This document shows positions 1 through 13,400 of a DNA stretch of 64,000 nucleotides, piece by piece (position 1 is the stretch's first letter; each line of letters opens with the position of its first letter). The translations under genes were made by a program, and so were the position numbers. The notes beneath the pieces were generated by a model. That model ran no database searches, was not told the origin of the DNA, and saw only the letters and a program-made list of their open reading frames with translations. Origin of the DNA: Anisus vortex (Eukaryota; Mollusca; Gastropoda; Planorbidae). Location of the stretch: NCBI GenBank assembly GCA_949126835.1, contig OX421497.1, positions 48,115,818-48,179,817 of the forward strand. The letters run 5' to 3'.

Positions 1-585
1 CTGAACACAATGTCACAGTTTCAAACATCAAGTTTACCAAACAGCAACACATAGAAATAGAAAAACAGGCGTTGAAAAGAAACAAGTTTTCAATGTGGAA
101 ATACTAAACATGTCCTTCAGACCTGTTCCCCTGTACCACTCGACCTGGTCAGCCATATGGCCAGCAGGAAGCTACCTTCAATGATAAACTATATGGTGGA
201 CTGGAGCAACTGACAGCCATGAGACGCAGTTCATGACATATATAGAACTTGTCTAAATGCAATCCAATGCCTACTATTGATTGGCCGACACATAGACCAA
301 TGAAATCTGTCAGAATTAGATTTGAACTTGTCAGTGAAAAGTGTGAATTCTATTTAAAATGTTGGATTCTGTCAGGTGGATGAAACCAGTGGAACTATTG
401 CACGTGTTTGTGACATAAAGATAAACTGACATATCTACTTTAGTACTTGTTAGTACTGAATGCAACTTTGTCTATACTACTTTGCATGAGACACTGTCTA
501 GCATGTAGTATTACTATCTTTAAATACTAAATATCATTATTTGTATGATAGTACTTTGTCTAGTTTCTCCTATTAAAGAATCGTA
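1..585. other. Downstream flank, nothing recognised
   Basis: AT-rich sequence beyond the LDLRAP1 3' end. No reading frame, repeat or RNA signal was recognised. Confidence 0.4.
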
Positions 586-960
586 TATATTACAGGCGCC
601 CCATCTATAAAGAAGTTTATTGAGCCCTACGCTCAGTCGTGGTCCAAGTCTGGTCTTGCATTTTGATTATTGTTTTAAATGATGTTAAGTTACTGGTTTT
701 CCTGGTTTGTTCAGGCAAACCATTCTATGCCCAAATGCCACTCTGGAAAAATAAGTACTTATATGAATTTCTTCTCGCATGAGGGATTAGGAAAATGTTT
801 TGTCCTTATGTTTATCTGAGCATTGCAACAGGTTGTTATTAGGTTGTTTTTCTAAATTAGAGTTTAATGCCTTATGTATTATTACTACTTGAATCTTTGT
901 CCTTCTGTCCTCTAGTGTTTCTAGGATACCAAAAGGTCTCTCTTGGCCCATTTATCAAAA
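586..960 (-). mobile_element. LINE 3'-end fragment (family A)
   Basis: Shares the same blocks with copies near 26.0, 32.5 and 59.7 kb: a tail near CTATAAAGAAG, then sequence whose reverse strand would read as the end of a non-LTR reverse transcriptase (FFPSGIRAWNGLP in the 32.5-kb copy). The element runs on the minus strand. It is 5'-truncated and not functional. The 961-1343 stretch between it and LDLRAP1 exon 9 shows nothing recognisable. Confidence 0.6.
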
Positions 961-1343
961 CGTACATTTAAACCTGATCATACACAATTTCACGACTGTT
1001 TTCTTTTGCTGTGTTATTATCTTTTGCTAAGAAAAAAGTTTCTCTCATTGACCTATATAAAAAAAAATTCTTCGGTAGTTACTGCATAAAAAGTTTTTAT
1101 AAAAAAAAGTTTCTCAGTTTCTGAACATCACAGGTTTAAGTATCTGTAAATATTCTGCAGTGTCAAAATGTTTATAAAAGTCTAGATTTAAAATAACAAA
1201 CACAAACAAACTATCACAGCCTGCCAAATGTTGTAGACATCTGCCTTGCAATACTCAACATTAGTCCAAATATCCAGTGTGCAGAAGCCTTGAGTAAATT
1301 TGAAGGTCACCAGAAGAAGTCCAAGGTTCCTCGCATTGCCAGG

Positions 1344-1491
1344 TCATAAGCTCAGAAGGTCATCCACAGAGACGGTGCGGGAAAAGGCCTCGTAACAGGC
1401 GGAGCCGTCCATGTACTTCTGGACACCGGCGTCCAGCTCTTCTTCCCGGAGGTCAGTGTTGAAGGTGGGTTTGCAGCGGTTCTCTGCAAGT
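1344..1491 (-). CDS. LDLRAP1: LDLRAP1 exon 9, C-terminus and stop
   Basis: Encodes RLAENRCKPTFNTDLREEE through to DDLLSL and TGA at 1346-1344. It completes the AP-2 motif begun in exon 8. The intron above it is about 10.2 kb and contains the LTR retrotransposon. No confident poly(A) signal was picked downstream. Confidence 0.9.
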
Positions 1492-4400
1492 CTGTTACAA
1501 ACAAAACATTCAAAATAGAATCCACAAAATTGTTACATTTATGTAATGTTATAGTTTAGCTCCTGTGATGTTTAAATTTAAATAACATTATATTCTATGA
1601 GTATGTCTGGGACAGAATATCATCAATTGCAGGCCCTCAAGAAACCGTTATGGCAACAATCAGACAGCGCAAGCTGACATGGTTCAGTCATGTGTTGTGG
1701 CATAATAACCTGCCAAAAACATTCCTCCAAGACACTGTAGAAAGTGGACGTCGGTAGAAATGCTGGTTTGACAGTATAAAAGATTGGACAAAGCTGCAAA
1801 TGACTGAACTATTGACAGCTGGCGAGCCGCTCAAGATAGGCGAAATTGAAGAAAGCTGACTGCTGAGGTGTCCATTTGCTCCCCACCCCCCACCCAACAA
1901 TCATAACTGCTATGAAGCCATAAAATAATATATAGGTAGTAACTATATTAATAATTAAAAAGTCGAAATAAAACCCATTTTTGGATATTAAGAAAACCTA
2001 TATCGGAAGTAGATATAGTTAAGTGACGGTCCATGCGGTCGGCAGTCTTTCTCATAACTCACAAGGAACGCAGGCAGTATTTTAGACTCAGGAGAAATAA
2101 ATAAAATTGTGTATTATGTTGATACTATAAAGCTATATTTGTTCATTGGATGTGAAGTGTCAACTGTTAATGAATTGTTATTAAATTATATGCTGCAATA
2201 AGTCGTTCATTTATTATTTACAAGTTTGGAAGTTATATTGTGGTGATGTCGTCCATTTTGATGTTCAAATCAATCAAATAATTCAGCTACTGCAACTCAA
2301 ATACTCTGAGAAGACTGGTGGTAATGTTTGATAGTCCAATAATAATAATAGGACATCAACAGGTTTGGTGGCAGCTAACGGAGAGAGAAGCTGAAGGATA
2401 TAATATTATGTTCAAATTCGAAACTTTTTGAACTTTTTGAAGACGTACTACAAACCACATGGAAAATTATGTGAGTACCAGTTTTTGAACAAAACTGAAG
2501 CCTGAGTCAATTATTTCAAATACATATACTATTTATATGATTGAGCACTATAATAGCTCTAAGAAAATATAACATTTGTACACCGATGACAAATTTATCA
2601 TCATAAAAAAATTCGATACAAAAAATCGAAAAAAAGTGACTATACGCAGATCATTATTTAATATTTGCAACCGGAAAAAGTTTCGTTCCCACATGTTATC
2701 AACAAGGAACCTAAACTATATACATATGTTCAAGTCCGATGTTCAAATCCGATGTGACACAACCATGTGTTGAATTTTATGTAGCCTATGTTCAAATCCG
2801 ATGTGACACGACCAGGTGTTGAAATCTGATGTGTTGAAGTCCGATGTGCTTATCGGAAGATAAATAAATAACATTAAATAACTTTAAATATAATTAATAT
2901 TTAATCTGTATACCAAAGACTTTGACATTAATTTTAATTAATGGTATACATTTTTTTTTCTTGTGTTCATTCTAAAATTGGATTATACCATACTGAAGTG
3001 GAAACTTTAAGCAACTCAACTTGATACAGTGTGAACATTCATTGGATTATTAAATAATTAATTAAGTTTCTTCTGGATTTCTACTCTGGATTTACATTGC
3101 AGTAATTTCATACAGTGAATGTGTTTTCATTTGGATTATTAAGTAATCTTTAATTTAATCATATTTTTTTTTCATTCATTAGTATGAATTATATATATAT
3201 ATATGTATTATTTATGTATAAAGCGGGCTTTGGTTGGCGGTAGTTTTTAATCAAATCTCTTGTCTATTCTTATTCTGTCTATCATCTATTTCTATTTCTT
3301 AAAAGAGATTGATTAGAAATGATTCTTTGTTAGGGTTATTTCTGTTAGTTGTCTTGACTTTGTTTGTTATTGTTAAGAATTATTGAAGTAAAATTACTAT
3401 AGTCTTGTCAATGTTATACATGTTGTGATTCTTTGTCAAAAATTCCTCTATCATTTGTGGTCCAAGCAGCATTAGTGTATTGTGATTGTGTTTTTTTCCT
3501 ATTGTTACTTGATATAATTTTTTTTGTTGTGTATTTTTTGAGATATCATTAATATGCATTGGTTAGTTTTTGCTCTCTGAGTATAATGGTCTATGGTAAG
3601 AACATTAACAATAATAAGTTCACCTAGATAATAATAATATGAATATTCAGATTCATAACTATATAATTTAAGTAGTGCCCAATTACATGTAATTACAATT
3701 AACAAAATAATAATTGATATCTAATACATGTAACTACAAATGTACAAAATATTCACAATATAACAGGTAAAATAACCTAAATAAAAATAATATTGTGCTT
3801 TGCAGTGCTACTGTAATAATATTATCTAGAATTTACATTGCTATTAATTATAGTAAAATTATTGTGTATTGGCATTAATGAAAATGTACTTCCAGTAATC
3901 ACTATGAAAATGTACTTCCAATACTGATAATAATTACATCCATTTCAATTGCTCATAAGAATAATATCATAGTGGCTTATGATAACATTAATCTAATTCT
4001 TATATGCCATCCTCAATAATAATAATAATATTATCTATGTGCTACCATTGGTAATAATAAGATTGTACTTTGCTTTGCGGAAAATAATTGTGCAACCTAT
4101 ATAGTAATAATAAGTCACAATAGTAAAAAGTGACTTGCACTTGCTTTAAACTCTACTATAAAATTGCTAATAATAATAAAATAAACAAGCCATAATTGAA
4201 AATGTGTCTTGGCTTAGCATACTTGTTGACATTCTAGCATTTTGCATTCTGAATTATAAACATTTTACTACAGCATAGGATTAAAAAAAAAAAAAAAAAG
4301 TTGCTGTGATATTATATGACTGCTCATTCTGTATTTAATAAATATTGTCATTCAGTAATATAAAAATGCTCATTCAGTAATTAATAAATATTGCCATCCA

Positions 4401-7400
4401 GTATAGGAATAAAACATTGCTGTACTATAAAATAGTGCATTATAATAATTGTACTGTACTATAATATAATAAATCCTGACATTCATAATAAATAATAATG
4501 GAGTCAAAGGTTCAATTACTCTATGATGAGGCTGAATTGTTGGCAAAAAAATATGGTATTACTGATAAGAAAGAATATCAAGAATTTGTTGAAAATAAAG
4601 TTAAGCAATTAAAAAAAGAATTAGCAGATAAGGAAAGAGATGAACGAGCAGAATTAAGAGCTCATGAAATAAAACAAAAAGAACTTGATAATGAAATTAA
4701 ACAAAAACAACTAGAACTAGAAATGAATAAAGAAAAAGAATTGAAAGAACTAGAAATGAATAAAGAAAAAGAATTGAAAGAACTAGAAATGAATAAAGAA
4801 AAAGAATTGAAAGAACTAGAAATGAATAAAGAAAAAGAGTTAAGAGAAACTCAATTGAGAGAAACACAACTAAAATTAGCTCATGAATTGGAGTTGGCTA
4901 AATTACAAAATACTAAAGTTGAGCAAACAAATAATGAAAAATCAAAACATAGTGTAAGATTTAAAATGCCTCCTTTTGATGGGAAAGAGAAAATTGTTGA
5001 TTTTCTAAATTTATTTGAAGCAACATGTAAAGGATATGGGATTCCCATTTCAGAATATTACATTCACCTTATCCCACAATTGAAAGATAAGGGTAGGGAA
5101 GCACTATCACATATTGATAAAGAAATAACTGATTATGCCATTATCAAAGAACAGTTAATAAAATTCTTTATCCACTCTGAGGATTATTACAGACAGAAGT
5201 TCCATAACTTTATCTTAACAGACAAGATAGAACCGAGAGCTTTTGTGTCTGAAGTGAAAACATTTTTACTTACCTGGTTAGACTTAGTAAAAATAGATAC
5301 CAAAAATCCTAATGAGATTATAGAAATCATGGTTGTTGATAAAGTATTAGAACAAGCTTCTAAACCATTGTTTACTCACATTATGGAAAGAAAAGTTAAG
5401 ACAGTTGAGAGTTTGATAGATGCAATCTCAAATTTTAAGGATAGTCATCCTAATGTAGAACTGACTAAACAAAATCAAACAGTAAATACAATTCAACATA
5501 GAAGAAGGAGCTATTCACCTCCTAGGTCTAGACATAATCAATTTGGCAATAGAAAAAAATTTGGTAATCAACCAAAATCTAATAATTATAAATGTATTTT
5601 TTGCAATGGTACAAACCATTCATCAGAATATTGTTACAGAAATAACAATGCAAGAGGTAGAAATTTCAATCCAAACTTCAATAGATCAAATGTTGATCAT
5701 AGAGGTTTTTCAAATCAAAATTTTTCTAATTTTGATAATAGAAACTTTCCAAATCAGAATTTTTCAAATTTTGGAAACAGAAATATGCCAAATCAGAATT
5801 TTTCCAATAACAATGTGCCAAATCAACATGTTGGAAGACAAGATTTTCCTAATACTCAAAACAGACCTCAATCAAATTTCCAAAATAGAAGAAATAGAGG
5901 AAAACTTAACAATTCCACATCTCAATCTAATAATGTCATATTTGAAAACAGGGGTCAGTTAATACTTTTTCCTGCTTATGTGGAAGGAAAGACCACTTAC
6001 TGTCTAAGAGACACCGGAAGTAGTATAATATGTATAGATGAAAGTATCATTCCAAATCAGAAACCCACCAATATAATAAGAGTGGATACAATAAAACTTG
6101 GAAATGGTTCCACTGTAAATTGTCCTGTCACTATAATAGACATTGATTGTCCTTGGCTCACTGGAAAAGCAGAGGCAGCCATAATGAAAAACTGTGTTGC
6201 ACCTTTAATTATTGGTAATTCTTTCAATGTCAAACATGATAATAGTTTTGACATTTTTCAAAAATGGATGAATGAAAAATCCAATGACTTGAATTTGAAA
6301 CCTGTTCTATTGCAAAATGAGAAGTTAGTAGATTTACCAGAACAAGAATTTTACCCTGCTCTACAAACTTTTAATTTCTTACAAACCATAGGAAAGTCAG
6401 AAAATAATATTCTCAATGAGACACCTAATATTGACTTATCCATAAATAATGAAAAGGATAATCCTATTCCCAAATGGAATGGAACAGAAAAACTAGAACA
6501 GTATGTAAGCAAATTTGAAAGTCAATGTGAAATAAACAATGTACCAAAAGAATTACATGCTATTTCATTATGTAGACATTTAGAAGGTCATAAACAAATA
6601 TTCAACATTGCTAAAAATCAAATATCTGATTTTACTAAAATGAAGAGTGAGATATTATCATACATTGATAGTCCTCATAAAAAGGAAACCCAAATGAAAA
6701 AAACAGAAAATATAAGTTTAATAAACATGCCTTTTGATGAGCTAACTCTAAAACAAGAACAGAAAGAAGATCCATACATAATTAAAATGGTATCAGAAAT
6801 TGAAAAAGGTCAGGTTAAAAATAAAAACATTGAAATAATAAATGGAATTCTCTGTAGAAAGGACACTAAATTAGATGTAACTCAAATAGTTATACCTAAA
6901 ACATTAACTGTCAAAGTAATGCAAATTTCGCACAACAATGCATTGTCAGGTCATTTGAGTAGCAAGAAAACAGTTTGTAAACTTAAAAAGAATTTCTGGT
7001 GGCCTAAAATGGAAAAAGATTTGAAAACATTTATTAAAAGCTGTGATACCTGTCTTAGACATAATAAAAAAGATTCTAAACATAAGGCTCCAATACAAAT
7101 GACAGATACCATAAACAAACCTTTTTACAAGATAGCAGTTGATATAATAGGGCCCATGAAGCAGACTAAAACTACCAAAGCAAAGTTTGCCTTAACCATT
7201 ATAGACATGGGGAGTAGATGGATAGAGGTAGTTCCATTAAGGGAAATAACTGCAGAAAGGGTCTGTAATGCTCTTTTACCTATCTTTTGTCGTTTCGGTT
7301 TTCCAAAGTTCATATTGAGTGACAATGGAACTCAATTCAAATCAAGCCTTACTCAAGCTTTTGCACAAATGTTAAAAATCACTCAAATTTTTAGTTCTAT

Positions 7401-10400
7401 ATACCATCCTGAATCAAATGGTATGATAGAAAGGGCTAATCAAACAATAAAACAAATGATAACAAAAGTGTGTGAAGACCATCCATTTGAATGGGATGAT
7501 TACCTTCCAGCTATTTTGTTTGCTTATAGGCAATCGGTTCATGAAAGCACAGGTTTTACACCATTTGAATTAGTGCTTGGCAAAAATCCCAATGGACCAT
7601 TGGATAATTTCAAATCAGAATTATTAGGACTTAAAGAAAAAAAAATGTCTCCATTTGACTTAGTCAATAAAACTGAAAAACATATGAAAACAGCTTATGA
7701 ATTTGCTGTACAAAAAAATGAAGAAATCAAATCTAAAACTTTAATCAGAGAAAATATTCATAAGAACATGAGAAAACTAGAAGTTGGTAATAAAGTACTT
7801 GTTTATTTGCCAATTGGCAGTGGCAATACTATGGAATGGAAAGGACCTTTTGAAATTATGCATAAGTTATCAGATGTAACTTACAAAGTTAACATTAATA
7901 ACAAAGAAAAAATTGTTCATTTAAACAATTTAAGAGCTTATGAGGAAAACCAAATAAATGACAGTCAGTCAGATATTGAAAGCAAAATACAAAATAACAA
8001 TATGATAATTTTTGAAGATAACAATGTTCAGAACATTCCAAACATTGACTATTTTTGTGGTATAACCACACCAGCCAATAATGAAATAGATCAAATACAG
8101 TTAGACCATATTAAAAATGAAATGGTTAAAAACAATATTTTGAATTTATTGAATAAATTTAAAACAACAATAACAGAAAAACCAGGATTATCAAATGTCA
8201 TTGAACATAAAATAGAACTGACTGATCAAAAACAATTTCGATCAAAGGCATATAATATTCCTCAAATGCTTGTTGAAAAGGTAGATAAGGAATTAGATCA
8301 ACTCATAGAAAGTAAGATAATAGAAAAATCTATGTCTCAGTACTCATCACCCATGGTGATTGTTAAAAAAAAAAATGGTTCTATCAGATTATGTTGTGAT
8401 TATCGCAAGCTCAATAAAGTAACAAAACTTGATCAAGAGGGTTTGCCCAATATAGAACATATCATTAACACTATGGCCACAGGTAAAATATTTACTACCA
8501 TAGATTTAACAAGAGGATTTTGGCAAGTGCCTCTTGATGAGAAATCAAAGGATTATACAGCTTTTATTACACATAAAGGCGTATTTAATTGGAACGTCAT
8601 GCCCTTCGGTTTAGTCAATAGTACTGCTACATTCACTAAACTAATGAGACATATTTTACCTCAAAATAAAAACATAGTTCACTATGTGGATGATATTTGT
8701 ATTTTCACAAATACTTGGGATGAACACTTAATTCTATTAGAGGAAGTGTTGCAAATATTGAAAGACAATAATTTAACAGTATCTCCTTCAAAATTAAAAA
8801 TAGGAAAAACTGAGATTGAATTTCTAGGACATAAATTTGAAAATGGCCAAGTAAAACCAACACAGCACTTACATAAGAAAATTCTAGAAATACAAACGCC
8901 TAAAACAAAAAAACATGTAAGGGCATTACTTGGATTGTTTAACTATTACAGTAAATTCATTCCAAACTATAGTCAAATAGTTAGACCTATTATAGATCTC
9001 ACAAAAAAATTTCAACCCAATATTGTAAATTGGACTGACCAATGTGAAACATCATTTAAAATCCTAATAGATGCATTTTCTAGGGAACCAATACTAGAAA
9101 CAATTCAAAAAGATGATGACATCATTCTAGCTTGTGATGCCTCAAAGTCCGGCTTAGGGGCTTGTATTTACAAAAAGGTCATTGTGGACTCTGAAATAGT
9201 TTATAAACCTGCCTATTATGTAAGTCGTGCACTGACTAAAAGTGAAAAGAATTTTAGTGTCATAGAATTAGAGGGTTTGTGTATAGTCTATGCTGTACTT
9301 AAGTTTCAATACTATTTGTTGGGTCGTCAGTTCACAATTCTCACAGATCATAAACCGCTTGTGAATTTTAATGTCTCTAATGTCAATAACAAAAGAATAA
9401 ATAAATATGCTTTACTTCTATCAGATTACAAATTTCAGATAAAAAGTATTGTAGGAAAAGATAACCATTTACCTGATGTGCTGTCTAGATTATCCATACA
9501 CATCACTGATATCCAATAGTTTATCTCAGTATTACTGAAGTTGATTAGACAATACCTAAAGATAATTGTCTATGACTAATTGTTATATAAACATTAGACA
9601 TTATTCTTTGTGTCATATTTCTGCTTATAAATATGTTTTTTGATTGTTTGTACATATATTAAATGAAATTTTTTTTTCTCTATGTATTATTAAATGAATG
9701 ATTATATGCATTAATTAAGATTAAGATAATTTTTTTCATTATTGTAAACATTTTTCGTATCAAAAATAATAATAAATTATTATTTTTTCTCTGTGGTTGG
9801 GGGGTATGCTATGAAGCCATAAAATAATATATAGGTAGTAACTATATTAATAATTAAAAAGTCGAAATAAAACCCATTTTTGGATATTAAGAAAACCTAT
9901 ATCGGAAGTAGATATAGTTAAGTGACGGTCCATGCGGTCGGCAGTCTTTCTCATAACTCACAAGGAACGCAGGCAGTATTTTAGACTCAGGAGAAATAAA
10001 TAAAATTGTGTATTATGTTGATACTATAAAGCTATATTTGTTCATTGGATGTGAAGTGTCAACTGTTAATGAATTGTTATTAAATTATATGCTGCAATAA
10101 GTCGTTCATTTATTATTTACAAGTTTGGAAGTTATATTGTGGTGATGTCGTCCATTTTGATGTTCAAATCAATCAAATAATTCAGCTACTGCAACTCAAA
10201 TACTCTGAGAAGACTGGTGGTAATGTTTGATAGTCCAATAATAATAATAGGACATCAACAATAACGGTCAAGGGTTTGATGATGGTGATGTTCTATTTTA
10301 ATCTAAGTTCTAAGTTAATCTATCTACTGGTCTATTTAAGCTACGTACAGATTTAGTTTAATCTAAGTAGAGTTCTAAGTTAATCTATCTACTGGTCTAT

Positions 10401-13400
10401 TTAAGCTACGTACAGATTTAGTTTAATCTAAGTAGAGTTCTAAGTTAATCTATCTACTGGTCTATTTAAGCTACATACAGATTTAGTTTAATCTAAGTAG
10501 AGTTCTAAGTTAATCTATCTACTGGTCTATTTAAGCTACGTACAGATTTAGTTTAATCTAAGTAGAGTTCTAAGTTAATCTATGTACTGGTCTATTTAAG
10601 CTACATACAGATTTAGTTTAATCTAAGTAGAGTTCTAAGTTAATCTATGTACTGGTCTATTTAAGCTACATACAGATTTAGTTTAATCTAAGTAGAGTTC
10701 TAAGTTAATCTATCTACTGGTCTATTTAAGCTATGTACAGATTTAGTTTAATCTAAGTAGAGTTCTAAGTTAATCTATGTACTGGTCTATTTAAGCTACA
10801 TACAGATTTAGTTTAATCTAAGTAGAGTTCTAAGTTAATCTATGTACTGGTCTATTTAAGCTACATACAGATTTAGTTTAATCTAAGTAGAGTTCTAAGT
10901 TAATCTATCTACTGGTCTATTTAAGCTACGTACAGATTTAGTTTAATCTAAGTAGAGTTCTAAGTTAATCTATGTACTGGTCTATTTAAGCTACATACAG
11001 ATTTAGTTTAATCTAAGTAGAGTTCTAAGTTAATCTATGTACTGGTCTATTTAAGCTACATACAGATTTAGTTTAATCTAAGTAGAGTTCTAAGTTAATC
11101 TATGTACTGGTCTATTTAGGCTACATACAGATTTAGTTTAATCTAAGTAGAGTTCTAAGTTAATCTATGTACTGGTCTATTTAAGCTACGTACAGATTTA
11201 GTTTAATCTAAGTAGAGTTCTAAGTTAATCTATCTACTGGTCTATTTAAGCTACGTACAGATTTAGTTTAATCTAAGTAGAGTTCTAAGTTAATCTATCT
11301 ACTGGTCTATTTAAGCTACGTACAGATTTAGTTTAATCTAAGTAGAGTTCTAAGTTAATCTATGTACTGGTCTATTTAAGCTACGTACAGATTTAGTTTA
11401 ATCTAAGTAGAGTTCTAAGTTAATCTATGTACTGGTCTATTTAAGCTATGTACAGATTTAATTTAATCTAAGTAGAGTTCTAAGTTAATCTATGTACTGG
11501 TCTATTTAAGCTATGTACAGATTTAGTTTTAATTTATTCTGCAATTTTGTTCAAAGCATGTCAGTTTTCCAGTTTATTTTATTCTTTGTTATTTTTCCAT
11601 TGTAATTATGTACTGATACAAAAATCCAACTGAATAACAGTAATTCAATCAAGACAACAGATCTAAAATTCTTCCTTATTTCTCACAACAAAACAAGCTC
11701 ACCTTGAAAACATATCATCAATATCATCATCGTCAAAACTTTCCTGAAGAAGACACACAAACAAATGGAATAATAATAGGTTCACCAAAAGACAAGCGGC
11801 AATATCCCCAAAAACTAAATGTTTCCATACCTTCTGTTTATCATGTCTGACACATTAATTATCTCTGTTATTCCAGTGATCCCCAGGTAAAGGAACTCTT
11901 AGTCTTCACTATTAAAACTGTTTGAATTGTCCCCCCTTCAAAATTTATTTCCAAAAACACATGTGAGTTGTGTGCCCTTTATTGTATAACCTGCTGATCT
12001 AAAACTAAGAAAAACGTCCAGGTGTCATATAATTCAGCTCAAAAGAAGTTTACATTTTTCAGATCAATTATATTTTATCATTTTAAATAACAGGCACGTA
12101 ATGATGATGTATAAGTAAGTAAAGTACCTGTCGGCCCAAACTGATCATAGGGCTGGTGAAGCAGTGTTCACCAGTTTCTGTGACCACGGCATACAAGGGG
12201 ATGTGGTGCCAGCACATGGTTTACTTTACTTTACCCCAACTAATGTCAGGTACTCATCAGAGCTGGGTAAACTCAGGGACACACTTGAGTTCAGGGAAAA
12301 ATCCTAGCCTCCACAAGCATTCGAACCCAGGACTTTTGTTAAGCCAGTCGATGTGTAGAGGAAAGTGTAAGCTTTCAGATCATGTTGTTTTATAAAGCTA
12401 AAAGAAGAAGTATTCACCACTTCGCATGGCAATGACACACAATAGGGGTGTGTGGCCAGCACAACGCCCAGCCGCTTCTTATGTCTTATGAAACGTATGT
12501 CAAATACAGAATATCGGCACTGTGTAGATTCAGGGACACCATCCAGTCGCGTTAAAAAAACAAACATCGTCCCTTAAACTGGATTTGAATTTCAGAATGG
12601 CCCTGCTGGGCATGACCACCCTATCCCAAATATTAATTTACAACAAGTTTGTTTATTTATTGCAGGAAACTTACCCAGTGCTGTCTAGACATGGGACATA
12701 ATGAAGTTTTCTGACTTGATAAATCTGAAACATAATAAAGAATACTAATGTAGACTAGAGCTGTTTACAAAAAGAGAACCATATTAACTTGTTTCAGTCA
12801 TGGCAGGAACTTGTGAATTAAGTGGATGGATGTTATAATTTCAATTTAATTTAATTTAATTAATATATCGAAGGCCATACCTCCCCCCTTCTCTCTCATG
12901 TGCCTCTAAAACCAACAATGTCAGGGTCAGAGTTTAGTACTATTTTTTCTATGTATAACTCAAGTTCGTAAAACAATGAACACATACAACAAGATAATGT
13001 CAGGGTCAGAGTTTAGTACTATTTTTTCTATGTATAACTCAAGTTCGTAAAACAATGAACACATACAACAAGACAATGTCAGGGTCAGAGTTTAGTACTA
13101 TTTTTTCTATGTATAACTCAAGTTCGTAAAACAATGAACACATACAACAAGATAATGTCAGGGTCAGAGTTTAGTACTATTTTTTCTATGTATAACTCAA
13201 GTTCGTAAAACAATGAACACATACAACAAGACAATGTCAGGGTCAGAGTTTAGTACTATTTTTTCTATGTATAACTCAAGTTCGTAAAACAATGAACACA
13301 TACAACAAGACAATGTCAGGGTCAGAGTTTAGTACTATTTTTTCTATGTATAACTCAAGTTCACAATGAACACATACAACAAGACAATGTCAGGGTCAGA

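Larger units (their letters stand above)
1908..10260 (+). mobile_element. Complete Gmr1-like Ty3/gypsy LTR retrotransposon
   Basis: An 8353-bp element bounded by two 454-bp LTRs that look identical base for base, each starting TG and ending CA. A 5-bp target duplication ATAAC lies at 1903-1907 and 10261-10265. A possible primer-binding site TGGTGGCAGC starts at 2366, and a polypurine-like tract GGTTGGGGGG ends just before the 3' LTR. One long polyprotein reads gag, protease, integrase, reverse transcriptase, RNase H. That order is unusual for Ty3/gypsy and matches the Gmr1 group. The element lies antisense in the last LDLRAP1 intron. No env-like frame is present. Confidence 0.95.

Noticed and set aside
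1908..10260. Endogenous retrovirus
   Set aside because: No envelope-like frame between RNase H and the 3' LTR; the element is an LTR retrotransposon.
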